The position numbers were made by a program, and so were the translations under genes. Shown piece by piece: positions 10,688 through 19,767 of a DNA stretch of 64,000 bases. Below the pieces are notes generated by a model. The model did not search any database, was not told the DNA's origin, and saw only the letters and a list, made by a program, of their open reading frames with translations. This DNA comes from Paulinella micropora. Taxonomy: Eukaryota > Cercozoa > Imbricatea > Euglyphida > Paulinellidae. Each line of letters begins with the position of its first letter. Within the stretch, counting starts at the first letter, position 1. The stretch lies in assembly GCA_019918135.1 (NCBI GenBank), contig WBZZ01005849.1, positions 177,501 to 241,500 of the forward strand, given 5' to 3'.

Positions 10688-12505
10688 TTACTTAACTAGC
10701 GCCACACAATCGCGCAGAGCAAAGGCCGCAGCGGAGTTGCCGTCGTCAATGTCTAGAATGTCGTACAAGCCCACCAGGCGCTGCCAAGGCTGTGCGTCGC
10801 CTGCTACTTTGTTCCGGCTGTAGTACAAATAAAACAAGTTCACACCCTCCGGGTTGGCTAATTCTAAGCGCCCGTCTCTGATCTTTTTCAGCAAGCGATG
10901 TAGCTTCTTGAACCTATCCTTCAACGGGGGGTCGCGTAGCACGCCGTCCACTTCAAACCAGTGCGGATTGAAACGGATGTACACGATTGGCAGATCGGAG
11001 AATTCTTTGTTGAAGCACAGTGCTTTGGTAATATTATGCATGCGCAGGAGCTCACATCTATAACGGCGGTGCTCGAACTCGTCGTTGCACAGCAGCAGCA
11101 CGCACCCGCGCCCGTCCGGCAGCTGCTGGAACAAGGGAATATGGAAGTCGGGCCTGGCTCTCACAAAGCCGCCAGTGTCTAGCTCTTTGCACAGCTTGAA
11201 ATCGATCGTGTTCACAAAGTCCCGGTCGCAGGCCCAGCCCTTGCTTTGCAGGAACTCTGCCAGTTGCTGCTCGGTGCGAAAGCGCTTGGCGATGCCCTCG
11301 GGCGTGTGACAGCGCTGGACGTGGTGTTCTAGCAGGCGCTCGTTTTTGCACCGCGTGATGCAGCGCATGCCGTCCTTGTCGCCCTTGTACTCGGCCGTGC
11401 CAAACGAGACAAACTTACAAGCGTGCTTCCAGCCTTTGCATTCTTCGTGTCCCTTCTCGTGTCGTATAAGAGCACTCGGGTCTGCAAAACATGTAGGACA
11501 TTCAGAACACTCAAAAGGTTTCTCGCCCGTGTGTACGCGTTTATGCCTTCTCAGGTTGCCAAATATCGCAAACTTCATTTCGCACTGGTCGCAAGAGTAA
11601 GGCTTCTCGCCCGTGTGTGTGCGCTTATGCTTTGTGACCTGGCTAGCTGTCGCAAAGCGCTTATCGCATTGGCTACACTGATAAGGCTTTTCGCCGGTGT
11701 GTGTGCGCTTATGCAATTTGAGTTCCTTAGGCGTCACAAACCGCATTTTACATTTGTCGACGTCACAACAATGGGGCCTCTCGCCCGTGTGTACTCGCTG
11801 GTGCGCCTTGAGGCCAGAACCTGTCGCAAATTGTGCCTGGCATTTAGAACAAGGAAAGGGCTTCTCGCCCGTGTGCGTGCGCCTGTGTTTCGTGAGTTGG
11901 CTGGATGTCAGAAACCCCTTGGTGCACGTATTGCAGATAAAGGGTCTCTCACCAGTATGTGTGCGTTCATGGCGTCTTAAGTCCCCAGCCTGCGCAAACC
12001 GTCTATTGCACTCTTTGCAAGCGTAAGGCCTTTCGCCGGTATGTGTGCGCATGTGACTCTGGAGGCCCCAAGATGCGGCGAACTGCATTTTGCACTGATT
12101 ACACGAGAAAGGCTTCTCGCCCGTGTGCACGCGCTGATGTGTCCGAAGGTGGATAGCTTGCGCAAACCATTTGTCACATTGGTCGCACTGGAAGGGCCTC
12201 TCGCCCGTGTGTGTGCGTATGTGCATCGTCAGTTTGCTTTGGGACGGACAGTGTTTTCCGCAGACGTCGCACACAAGACGCCTGCCCAGCCTAGCGGTTT
12301 TCACTTGTGCAGGAGTTTGTGGAGGCTCTGTCAAGGATGGGGCATCCTCTCTGACTGTTGCTAAAGCTACAGCATCGGTAGCCTTTACCGCGACGGGTGT
12401 GCTGGCTTTATGCTCCGATGACTCTGGCCTGTGCCTTTTGTTGGGCGAGGATGGAGCAGCGCTGACAAAGGCAGCGCCTATTTGCTCCTCCGCTGCTCTT
12501 TTCAT
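10688..12505 (-). CDS. ten-finger C2H2 protein with C-terminal nuclease-like domain
   Basis: 605 aa from the ATG at 12505. After an ~80-residue linker come ten C2H2 fingers joined by TGEKP/TGERP-type linkers (first CDVCGKHCPSQSKLTMHIRTH; seventh with CDVDKC spacing; tenth CSECPTCF...HEKGH). The C-terminal ~250 residues contain ARPDFHI, VLLLCNDEFEHRRYRCELLR and LPIVYIRFNPHWF. This resembles the PD-(D/E)XK-like domain of giant viruses with the pattern IE-x-DE-x-x-H-x-x-Y and IRFNPD-x-Y. Here the usual Glu before DE is Cys and the Asp after NP is His, so catalysis is doubtful. The tail LYDILDIDDGNSAAAFALRD reappears as fragments at 16436 and 54570. A DNA-binding nuclease-derived regulator is the best guess. 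Confidence 0.8.
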   Translation of the reverse strand: MKRAAEEQIGAAFVSAAPSSPNKRHRPESSEHKASTPVAVKATDAVALATVREDAPSLTEPPQTPAQVKTARLGRRLVCDVCGKHCPSQSKLTMHIRTHTGERPFQCDQCDKWFAQAIHLRTHQRVHTGEKPFSCNQCKMQFAASWGLQSHMRTHTGERPYACKECNRRFAQAGDLRRHERTHTGERPFICNTCTKGFLTSSQLTKHRRTHTGEKPFPCSKCQAQFATGSGLKAHQRVHTGERPHCCDVDKCKMRFVTPKELKLHKRTHTGEKPYQCSQCDKRFATASQVTKHKRTHTGEKPYSCDQCEMKFAIFGNLRRHKRVHTGEKPFECSECPTCFADPSALIRHEKGHEECKGWKHACKFVSFGTAEYKGDKDGMRCITRCKNERLLEHHVQRCHTPEGIAKRFRTEQQLAEFLQSKGWACDRDFVNTIDFKLCKELDTGGFVRARPDFHIPLFQQLPDGRGCVLLLCNDEFEHRRYRCELLRMHNITKALCFNKEFSDLPIVYIRFNPHWFEVDGVLRDPPLKDRFKKLHRLLKKIRDGRLELANPEGVNLFYLYYSRNKVAGDAQPWQRLVGLYDILDIDDGNSAAAFALRDCVALVK

Positions 12506-13212
12506 TTCCCATAGACCTACCCAACAAAAAAATGTCAAGAGATAATACAAACCCTAAAAAAGAGAAAAAATGAGGGACAAAGGGGGGGGGGGCGGCAGGG
12601 CTCCCTTCCCCCCTCCCTGCTTCTCTCTCCCTTCCCTCCTCTTTCCCTTCGCCCTGTCCCCTTCCTCTTTCTCTCTCCCCTCTCTCTTCCCCTCCCCGTT
12701 TCTCCTTTCCCTCGGGCGGAAGGGGGATAGGGGGGGGGGGGGGGAAGGAGAGAGAAAGCGAGAGGGGGGGGGGGGGCGCCCCCCCCCCCCCCCTGGGTTG
12801 AAGATGGGTCTGCAAAGGGGAAGGGGTTGCACTCCTCCCCCTTCCCCCCTATTTCCTCCCCGCTCTCTTTGCTCCCCTCTTCTCCCCCCCCCCCCCCCCC
12901 CCCACCGTCTGGGATTGAAGATGCTTGCGGGAGGGAAGGGAGAGGCACCCCCTTCCCTCCTCACACACGCGCGCCCTTCCCCCGCATGATAGGTGGGGAG
13001 GGGGGGGCGCCCCGCCACCCCCCCTCCCTCCTCTTTTCCTTCCCCTCCCCTGTTATTCGCGCGTGTTTTGTTTTGCTCACTGCTTCGCCGCGCGAGTGGG
13101 TTGGGCGCGTTAAAAAAGAAGTACTTGTTCAAAGAAAATTTTCTTTTATTAAAAAAACGTGATTTACTTTTGTGTACACTTGAGAAAACAAAATCCGGAT
13201 GGCCGGCTGGAT
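12506..13212. other. intergenic low-complexity G/C tracts with a terminator-like palindrome
   Basis: Dense poly-C and poly-G runs (up to ~20). Long frames on both strands here are Pro/Gly/Arg homopolymer artefacts. Near 13133-13150 is the palindrome AAAGAAAATTTTCTTT followed by TATTAAAA, which lies ~65 bases beyond the stop of the minus-strand gene at 13213 and holds a TTTATT (AATAAA on the minus strand). Confidence 0.55.
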
Positions 13213-13812
13213 TCATTCCTGCTCCTCGTCTTGTTCGTCGTCGTCCACCATTTCTATGGTGGAAAAGCCTTCCTCTAGGGCCAATAGCTGCTTGGCTAAA
13301 TCGGCAGGCCCGGCCTCCTCCCGGGCGGGCGATGACAGGCGTCCCTCTCGGTCAAAAAACGCGTATTCGGCCGCCAGCACAGGTTGTGGCGGTAGTTTCC
13401 GCAACGGGCACCCCCGCCACAACGAGTCATCAACCCCGCATTCCGAGACTTTGCAGTCACCCTGCAACGCTTGCAGCAGGCCACCGGTCTGGTCTCCGCG
13501 CCTTTTGTGCAAGCGCAAGCCCCACATCCAGAAGGTCTGCTCGTCTAGCAACCGCAGCCCCAGCTCCTTGGCCTCGGGCGTGAGTTCTTCGTTCCGCGTT
13601 GCCCAGCCCCAAAGCACCTCTTGCCCGTCCACCTCGCACATGAGCCGCACGTCCCCTCGAAACCCGGGCTCGCGGGACCGCTGCCGGCCCCCCCAAAAAG
13701 CGCGCGTGCTGCCGTTGGAACAGAACAGCTCCTCGTGGTCGCTGTAGGTGAGCACACCTGTGTGCAAGTGCTCCACGACCAGGCGCGTGAAGTAGACGCG
13801 CCGCCCGGGCAC
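13213..13812 (-). CDS. C-terminal continuation of the GNAT gene, unknown domain
   Basis: 199 codons opening with GTG and no early ATG, so it is probably not an independent gene. The frame continues sensibly upstream into the region where the GNAT frame (13457-14272) loses its protein-like character, near 13820-13870. A one-base frameshift there would make a single protein of about 350 residues. It has FCSNGSTRAFWGG and an acidic C-terminal end (VDDDEQDEEQE). Function unknown. Confidence 0.5.
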   Translation of the reverse strand: MPGRRVYFTRLVVEHLHTGVLTYSDHEELFCSNGSTRAFWGGRQRSREPGFRGDVRLMCEVDGQEVLWGWATRNEELTPEAKELGLRLLDEQTFWMWGLRLHKRRGDQTGGLLQALQGDCKVSECGVDDSLWRGCPLRKLPPQPVLAAEYAFFDREGRLSSPAREEAGPADLAKQLLALEEGFSTIEMVDDDEQDEEQE

Positions 13813-14272
13813 GAGTACCCCCTTGAATTGCAGAACCCGTTGTGGACCGCGCCTGACCGGCGCTTTGCAGTAAGAGGGGCAGCGGTGTCTCGCGCCTCAG
13901 CTGGTAACGCATGGCTAGTTCGTGCGCGGCTCCCAGCAGGGGCTGGAAGCCCTGGCGACGCCAAAAACGCATCACAGCCGCCGAATAGCTGTGCGGGTAC
14001 ACAAATCCGGAGTCGGTGTACTGTTCTAGCTGCGCTAGCAGCTCGCGACAAAACCTGCTGCCGACGCCCTGGCCTCGGTAGCGGGGGTGAACTTCGAACG
14101 AATGCACGTAAACCGCGCGCCTGTTGCGTGGCTCCAACTCCAGCGGGCGTTCATCCTCCGGACGCGTGCACAACGCCAGCCCCACAAGCTGTTTGTCATC
14201 TGTTTGCTCGTACACAAATAGCAGGTTTGCCTTCGGCTTCTTCAGGTACTCCCAGTTGTGTCTGCAAAGCAT
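13457..14272 (-). CDS. GNAT-family N-acetyltransferase
   Basis: ATG at 14272. Residues 1-140 show a GNAT core: NLLFVYEQ.., VYVHSFEVHPRYRGQGVGSR (beta4 and the acetyl-CoA binding R/Q-x-x-G-x-G/A loop as RGQGVG), then AVMRFWRRQGFQPL, the usual beta5-alpha4 segment. From about residue 145 the frame is Arg/Ala-rich and is antisense-like to the better frame at 13213-13812, so this ORF is probably cut by a frameshift. A stop lies two codons before the ATG. The substrate cannot be inferred. Confidence 0.7.
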   Translation of the reverse strand: MLCRHNWEYLKKPKANLLFVYEQTDDKQLVGLALCTRPEDERPLELEPRNRRAVYVHSFEVHPRYRGQGVGSRFCRELLAQLEQYTDSGFVYPHSYSAAVMRFWRRQGFQPLLGAAHELAMRYQLRRETPLPLLLQSAGQARSTTGSAIQGGTRARAARLLHAPGRGALAHRCAHLQRPRGAVLFQRQHARFLGGPAAVPRARVSRGRAAHVRGGRARGALGLGNAERRTHARGQGAGAAVARRADLLDVGLALAQKARRPDRWPAASVAG

Positions 14273-14570
14273 CCCGCCGCCAGCCCGCTAGCGCGGGCTG
14301 AAAGGGGGGCTCGGGGGGCTTTGCCCCCCGGACCGACGGCGGCGGGACGTGTCCTGGGGTCGCACGGAATACTCCCCAGTAGCCGGTGGAAAAGAGCGCG
14401 TCATGTTCAGTCAGCTCCGACCAGCGGGGGCAGGTGCAGCAGCCCATGTAGTTTCTGCTCTGCCGGTCGTACAGGCAAAAGTTGCAGTGCACCGACTTAT
14501 CTGTCGTGGCGGCGACGGCGTCGATCGGCCTTTTTTCCCTTGGGGCCGGCTCTTGCATTTCTTTGGACAT
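14196..14570 (-). CDS. small Cys-rich protein with hairpin-derived C-terminus
   Basis: 124 aa from the ATG at 14570. Residues 25-75 carry a Cys cluster (CNFCLYDRQS, GCCTCPRWSE) that could bind zinc. The last ~50 residues are encoded by a GC-rich palindrome (14282-14331) and by the start of the GNAT gene in another frame. The ATG of the GNAT gene lies inside this ORF. It may be the N-terminal part of the GNAT protein, split from it by the palindrome insertion. Confidence 0.5.
   Translation of the reverse strand: MSKEMQEPAPREKRPIDAVAATTDKSVHCNFCLYDRQSRNYMGCCTCPRWSELTEHDALFSTGYWGVFRATPGHVPPPSVRGAKPPEPPFQPALAGWRRDALQTQLGVPEEAEGKPAICVRANR
14282..14331. repeat. composite GC-rich palindrome (two hairpins)
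   Basis: 14282-14299 reads AGCCCGCTAGCGCGGGCT (7-bp arms). 14312-14331 has CGGGGGGC and GCCCCCCG arms around a 3-4 base loop. Both hairpin types recur at 48721-48798, 53899-53923 and other places. This copy lies within coding sequence. Confidence 0.75.
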
Positions 14571-14680
14571 CCCTGTTGGTACAAATCTGAAAGACGCAGA
14601 AGGAGGGGGGCGCTCTTCTCCTCTCTCCCCCTTGCCATACACATTCCCCACCCCCCCCCCCCCCTCTTTTCCCCTCTGCA

Positions 14681-14726
14681 GCCCGCGTAAGCGGGCTGGG
14701 CGCAAGCGGGCTGGGGGGCTGCAATA
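14681..14726. repeat. GC-rich palindrome, AGCCCGC type
   Basis: AGCCCGCGTAAGCGGGCT is followed by a second GCGGGCT-like arm with GGGG. It sits between the Cys-rich gene and the kinase gene and shares its core with 14282-14299 and 36437-36465. Confidence 0.65.
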
Positions 14727-14799
14727 GAATCTGTAAAGGAGAAGAGGGGGGGGGGGGTCTTTAATAGCCGTTGTACACCCAATCGTTGACGAGAAGCTG

Positions 14800-15990
14800 A
14801 TGTATAAGCAGTGGACGGCACAAGACGTTCCCGTCGATTGGATAGACGTTGATATTCCCAAGCAACAAGTTTTTGTACGCGATGAGTATCCCCTACTCCT
14901 CCGGAATCTGCGCCAACTGATCGAAGATCAAGAGATAACAACCTTTGTACACGGAGCTGAACACGTAGTCTTGTTTCATAACAAAACAACAGTATATAGA
15001 CTGCGCGTCGAAATCGCAAAGCCAAGAAAAACCTTCAGAAAAGGAAATGTTTCAGAGTGTGGGCCCACGCCCTATTGCCGAACCCTCGAAGCTATGCGCT
15101 CTGACTGTTTTGCTCTTTCCCAGAGTGGAGTGACAGTCGAGTGTAAGAAATTTGGATACCTGTGTGCCGAGGCAGGCGTTGAAAGCTTTAAAGGCACCGG
15201 AGAGGTACACGCGGAGTATACGTTTCACGCTGAAAGAGAGCTTCTGCGCTTGATTATTGGATTGTCAAACCAGGGTAGCAGCCAAGACCTGCTGCAGAGT
15301 TTTAATAAAGCGCTACATGATAACAAAAAGAGCCCAATGGGAATCGTGATCCAGGAAATGGCCATGTACGATCAGCTTAACATGGGTGTGTGCCTGGTGG
15401 AAGACTTTCGCAGTCGCAATCTCAGTTCTTGGGAGTGGGGAAGCGACGGCGCCACGCTGAGCAAATTCTTAGAATCAGTCTTGGCTTGCATCCGTGGCTT
15501 GGTTACGTATACTCGCCCAACCTCGGCTGCCACCAAGCAGCAGCAGCAAGTCCCTACCCTTGTCTGGTTGGACATCCATGCCAGAAACATGGTCCAGAAA
15601 CAGAACAAGGACGACGGAACTATAGATTATCGCTTCATTGACATAGACATGCCCTTCTTGATCGACGACGGAGACTCGACGATCTTTTTTCAAAAAAGCA
15701 CGCATCTCTACCCATTGCCTGCCGAGCTGCAAAGCGCAAAGAACCTTAAAAGCGTCGTACTTATGCACTACCTGCTCTTTCTGTGTAACACCTTTGGCGG
15801 TAGCGCTCTGGCCCGAGGCATACGTGGCGCTTTGTTTGAGCCTCTATCTGCCTACAAAGCCGACCAAGTCTGCAAGGCTCTGAAAGTCATGATGCAAATA
15901 GATTACTACGCAAGCGTCCCGGACGGCCCCGCGCCTCCGTCCATGGCTCTGTTGCATCATGACCCCGCAGTAAGATTGGTTGTAGCCTAA
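14800..15990 (+). CDS. divergent protein-kinase-like protein
   Basis: 396 aa from the ATG at 14800. The catalytic-loop-like LVWLDIHARNMVQ (residues ~254-266) replaces HRDxxxxN with a D....N pair, and YRFIDIDMPF (~278-287) fits the DFG aspartate position. Upstream, IQEMAMYDQLNMGVCLVEDF (~188-207) looks like the hinge region. The glycine loop is not clear. The group is not identifiable from sequence alone; a phosphotransferase acting on protein or a small molecule is possible. A related truncated copy is at 55412-55927, and a deleted remnant at 7905-8025. Confidence 0.55.
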   Translation: MYKQWTAQDVPVDWIDVDIPKQQVFVRDEYPLLLRNLRQLIEDQEITTFVHGAEHVVLFHNKTTVYRLRVEIAKPRKTFRKGNVSECGPTPYCRTLEAMRSDCFALSQSGVTVECKKFGYLCAEAGVESFKGTGEVHAEYTFHAERELLRLIIGLSNQGSSQDLLQSFNKALHDNKKSPMGIVIQEMAMYDQLNMGVCLVEDFRSRNLSSWEWGSDGATLSKFLESVLACIRGLVTYTRPTSAATKQQQQVPTLVWLDIHARNMVQKQNKDDGTIDYRFIDIDMPFLIDDGDSTIFFQKSTHLYPLPAELQSAKNLKSVVLMHYLLFLCNTFGGSALARGIRGALFEPLSAYKADQVCKALKVMMQIDYYASVPDGPAPPSMALLHHDPAVRLVVA

Positions 15991-15993
15991 CAC

Positions 15994-16413
15994 TTGAATT
16001 TCTCGGTCTTGCCGCTGCTGTCAGAATTTGAGCCGAAGACCATTTACTCGTGCGTCTATGTGTATTACGTGCTGCGGAGGCTGGTTGGCTGCCGCAGGTG
16101 CGGTTCGACCCAAATGGTGTCTGCCGCAAATAAAGGAGGCTGGCGCGTAGTGTCCGGCTTGCGAAAGTTTTACTCGTCGGTGGTGGCCATTAGCGAAATT
16201 CAGAGCTACCAAGAAATTATCAGGGCATATGTAAAACAAAATCCATGGGCTTTGTCAGCACGGGGCGCCGACAGGCCCTACGGAGAAATGTACCTATTTT
16301 TTCTAGCATGGCTAAAGCAGCACCCACAAGCACGTTCCGTGGCAGAAAAACTTGAAAAGAAGGGCCTGTTTGGTTATCGGCTCGTGGACCGTGGAAATCA
16401 CGAGTGCGATTAG
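15994..16413 (+). CDS. ORF following the kinase, unknown function
   Basis: 139 codons opening with TTG three bases after the kinase stop, with no ATG until inside. It lies in another frame and may be a frameshifted or readthrough continuation of the kinase gene, since the remnant at 7905-8025 contains parts of both. It ends VDRGNHECD. No domain recognised. Confidence 0.4.
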   Translation: MNFSVLPLLSEFEPKTIYSCVYVYYVLRRLVGCRRCGSTQMVSAANKGGWRVVSGLRKFYSSVVAISEIQSYQEIIRAYVKQNPWALSARGADRPYGEMYLFFLAWLKQHPQARSVAEKLEKKGLFGYRLVDRGNHECD

Positions 16414-16435
16414 TGAAGAATTGTCCTGAATTAGC

Positions 16436-16507
16436 TTGTACGACATTCTGGACGTTGACGACAACAAAATTGAACTCAGCAGCAGCGCCTTTTCTGCGCG
16501 ACTGTGC
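16436..16507 (+). pseudogene. fragment of the C2H2/nuclease protein C-terminus
   Basis: Reads LYDILDVDDNKIELSSSAFSARLC, which matches the C-terminal LYDILDIDDGNSAAAFALRDC of the minus-strand gene at 10688. It is only ~24 codons, on the opposite strand to the parent, directly after the kinase locus. Confidence 0.7.
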
Positions 16508-16549
16508 AGTGCAAGTGGAATAAAATTCATTTTAGTTCTTTTGTTTGGG

Positions 16550-16830
16550 GGGGAGAGAGGAAAGGGGGAGGAGAGGCAGTAACAGTTTGCGCGAGTTGCT
16601 ACCTTTATTATAAAAACAGAGGAAAAGGTTATGTTGCTTCTTCGCTGCTGCTGCTGCATGCCATCAACGGCAAGCGCGGCGGCACGACCCAAAAGCAAGA
16701 CAAGGTAGCGCAGATATTAGGTTATATATCCCTCGGCTTTTTGGGTGCCAACCACCCCAATAGTCAGGCGTCAAAGTCCGTTTTTTTAAATAAAATGTAT
16801 TCCATACTAGAGGGAGGGGGAGGGAGGGCA
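16550..16830 (+). pseudogene. deleted copy of the membrane protein gene
   Basis: The 5' part (GCGAGTTGCTACCTTTATTA, then ATGTTGCTTCTTCGCTGCTG) matches 8100-8185, and the 3' flank (TATTCCATACTAGAG) matches 8950-8965. About 600 bases in between are missing, so only the signal peptide region survives, and that in a disturbed frame. Confidence 0.75.
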
Positions 16831-18011
16831 GAGAGAGGGAGGGTCGCGCGGGGCTCCATATAAGCGGAAGAGCCAACAGCACATGTTGCCCGATTCCAGC
16901 GTCCAGAGCAGCGAGGCGCGCCTTTCTCGGCCCACGAGCCAGGCTAGCTCAGCCGTGAACACGTCTTTCGTCAGGGCCTTGTCGCCCGCGTAAAACCTGA
17001 GCGACTGCAGCGCGCCCCTGCCTAGGTACAGAGTCACCGCCAGCAGGGAGCCGGCGCAGGGGTCCAGCGCGCGCACGGCCAGCTCCAGGGCGCGTTGGTT
17101 GCCGTGAAGCATGCCGCAAAAGTCCGCGTAGCAGAGCTGATAGTACGGCGGGGGGGGGGGTTCTGCTTGGCACGGCGGGCCAAAAACCCCTCGAGCGAGC
17201 CGTGGTGTACAGTTAGGTTGGGCGCTTGCAGGGCCCGCAGCTTCTCGCAGGTGTTAGCACACAGGTTGGGTACGTCGGCCTGCAGCGGACAGGATATGCC
17301 GGCCCGCAGCGTGCGGAAGGAGCAGCCATCGCTGCCCTCTAGCAGCAGCGCCGAGGCCTCCGCCAGTTGCCGAACCTTCACCAGGGCCGCTAGCTCTGCC
17401 GTCAGCCGCTCGTTGCAAGTCGCTTTGAAGTGGCGGTCCCTGTCCTGGTTGTACACATCCACCGACGCCTGCAGGTGTTGCTCCGGGAATGCGTTGTTCC
17501 GTCGCCGCCGCTCGCACCCCGCGCGGGCTTCCGCCTCGAGGCGCAGGTTTCGGTCCAGCAGGAGCACTGGCACATAGTCGCTCTTACCCGCGTGTCTCCC
17601 GCGTCCTGTGTACCTCACCAGAGCGTACCACACACCGTCGATTTCGAGCGTGCCTTCGCCGAGTTTGTAGTCACACGAGGCGAAGCGGACCCGCTGCAGC
17701 TTGCCGTGCAAAATGCTCAGCGAGACGGAGTAGCGCCCGCCGGCCAGCTCAAAAGCAAGCAAGAAACCCGCGTCCGTGCCGGCGAAAACGGTCGGCGCCC
17801 AGCGCACGACCCGCCCGCAGACGACGGCCCCGGGGGTACCCTGTGAGTCGGCTACGGCCGTCTCGTGGTCCGGGTATTCTGTGTCTGCCCAGGTAAGCTC
17901 CAGGCCGCCCGTGTCTAGGTCGCGCAGAGTTTCCACTGGAAAATTGCGGTATGTGGGGAAGCAGAGTGTGTCCATGCCAGCTACAGGGGGCTGCAAAGTA
18001 GTCGTAGCCAT
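16807..18011 (-). pseudogene. unknown protein broken at a G11 run
   Basis: The gene starts at the ATG at 18011 (MATTTLQPPV). The frame 17162-18011 continues as protein-like sequence only after a shift in the 11-G run at 17150-17160, into the frame 16807-17112 (NQRALELAVRALDPCAGSL). The unshifted continuation is visibly the same sequence in another frame. The product would be ~400 residues, with no recognised domain. The break is either real decay, a sequencing error in the homopolymer, or slippage. Confidence 0.6.
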
Positions 18012-18514
18012 AGTAGTTTTTCTTGTCTGTGGCCGACGCTGATTCAAAACAGGACTTAGGGCCTGAGCACTTGCCAGCAAGCGGAGGGGGGGCCACCCCC
18101 CCCACCTGCCGACAAATAAGGGGGGGGGGGAGGCACCCCCCCCCTCCTTAAACGCACAAGAGAGCACAAGGGATGCTTAGTGGCTCTTCTAGTTGCAAGT
18201 CCGCGTTAATATGGGGCTTTTGCCGTATTTGGGTCTTGTGCAAGAAGCGGAGAGTTTTTTTAAAGGAGTCTTTTTGTTTGAATAAAATTTATTTTTTTCT
18301 GTACTTTGTTCGTTGCGCCTCCTCGATTTGTATGCTTGAGAGGATGGTAATCACTCCGGAGAGCGCGCGCGGGGGGGGGGGGGGGATGCTTTATTCTGTT
18401 TTTAAAAGCACTCGCTCTCCTCCCCTCCCCCACCTTCTCTCTCAAAGCTCTGTCCTGCTTAATATCGTTGTCCTCGCTTTCTTCTCTCTCACACCCCAGG
18501 CGACGTTGGGGGAT
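18012..18514. other. intergenic between divergent genes
   Basis: Contains C/G runs (18087-18150, 18370-18386). An A/T island at 18283-18299 (GAATAAAATTTATTTTT) carries AATAAA on both strands. No gene recognised. Confidence 0.45.
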
Positions 18515-19612
18515 ATGCGGCAGCAGCGCGTTACGAACGCGAGGCCACCCTGGCATTATCTTGTGTTGAACATGAGCGGGTGCTGGCAGTGGGAGGGGCG
18601 GCCTGGACATTCGCGGCAGCCCAGAGAAGACAGCAGCCTCGAGGCAAAGGAACTATCCCACCACTATGCACAACGGTTCGTGGGGTTGGACGTGAAGTTT
18701 TGCATGCCCCTGACAGAAGATCTGTTGCTGCAGCTGAACGGCTTTCTGACAGCTTGTACTTCGCTAGAAAGACTACGGCTAGTATGTTGGGACATTGGCT
18801 TTAGCCCCGGACTGGAGTTGAGTATACCCAGAAGCACAAAACAGCTGGATGTGGATCTGGGGACCCCGTCTGAGCACACGGAGAATCTCATAAACGACTG
18901 GCTGCGCAGGAGTGTAGCGGGTCTGCGGGGTTTGCGCGTGGTGGTGAAGCGCAGCTACCGGTTGTGCGAGAGTGCAAGGTGGGAGGCGCCCTGGCTGCGA
19001 TTTGCAGCTCCCAGCCTGAAGACGCTAGAGCTGTCACACCTGCCCTCATCTTTTGGGATGAGGGGTGGGCTGGTGTTTCCTGCTTTGCGGGAGCTAAGCT
19101 TAAACGACTGCGATTACGGCACGCTTGGGGAACTGCTAGAGCTGGGTTGGCTGTCGGTAACGAGTACGCCCCGGCTGTCTTCGCTGAGCTTGCAAGGTAT
19201 GTCACGCTTTAGCCTTGAGCAATGGGCGTCGTTCCTCCACACGGAGGGCCTAATGTCGCGCTTGGCGGGGCTACGCTTGTCCCTAAGAAGACGGCCCACT
19301 TTGTGGGGCAGCGGCAGACGGTCTAGGGGGTGTCTTTGTCTGCCACTGCCTGACTTCCCCCGCCAGGATTTGCGAGTGCTTGAGCTTTGTGGCTTTACCT
19401 TTCGGGCCCGGGGCACCGAGTGGACCTTGCCGGAGACTCTGCGCGTCCTGCGCTTGGTGCGCTGTCAGATAGTGGACAGCTCTGTCACTATCCGGCTGTC
19501 GGGCGCAGGGGTTCTGAGTGAGCTGGCATTGACGAACTGCTCAGGGGTGCAACCCCCCCTCACCCCCCGCCCAGCCCGCTGGCGCGAAAGAGAAAGAGAG
19601 AGAAAGGAATAG
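18515..19612 (+). CDS. leucine-rich-repeat-like protein
   Basis: 365 aa from the ATG at 18515; the frame is open further 5' but through low-complexity sequence. Irregular LRR-type repeats are seen: LTACTSLERLRLVCWDIGF, LRFAAPSLKTLELSHLP, FPALRELSLNDCDYGTL, TPRLSSLSLQGMSRFSL, RQDLRVLELCGFTF, PETLRVLRLVRCQIV and GVLSELALTNCSG. The spacing is like the ribonuclease-inhibitor or AMN1 types. The last ~20 residues (PARWRERERERKE) come from a hairpin and purine-rich sequence and may be a replaced C-terminus. Probably a protein-interaction scaffold; partner unknown. A second LRR protein is at 20964. Confidence 0.65.
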   Translation: MRQQRVTNARPPWHYLVLNMSGCWQWEGRPGHSRQPREDSSLEAKELSHHYAQRFVGLDVKFCMPLTEDLLLQLNGFLTACTSLERLRLVCWDIGFSPGLELSIPRSTKQLDVDLGTPSEHTENLINDWLRRSVAGLRGLRVVVKRSYRLCESARWEAPWLRFAAPSLKTLELSHLPSSFGMRGGLVFPALRELSLNDCDYGTLGELLELGWLSVTSTPRLSSLSLQGMSRFSLEQWASFLHTEGLMSRLAGLRLSLRRRPTLWGSGRRSRGCLCLPLPDFPRQDLRVLELCGFTFRARGTEWTLPETLRVLRLVRCQIVDSSVTIRLSGAGVLSELALTNCSGVQPPLTPRPARWRERERERKE

Positions 19613-19767
19613 GAAAGAGGAAAGATGGAGCGGATTCCCCCCCCCCCCTCACTCTTGCTGTCCCCTCCTTTTTCCCCCCCGTCCCCTCTTGTCCCTCCTT
19701 CTTCTCCTGCCCCCCCCCCCCTCTCTCTCTCTCCTTCCCCTTGGGCGCGGCGAGGGAGTGTTTAATA

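Noticed and set aside
12554..13216. Gly/Pro/Arg/Glu-rich open frames on both strands
   Set aside because: They follow G and C runs and purine tracts; no conserved features, and the two strands mirror each other.
14800..15990. A standard Ser/Thr kinase call
   Set aside because: Glycine loop and HRD histidine/arginine are not visible, so only a divergent kinase-like label is justified.
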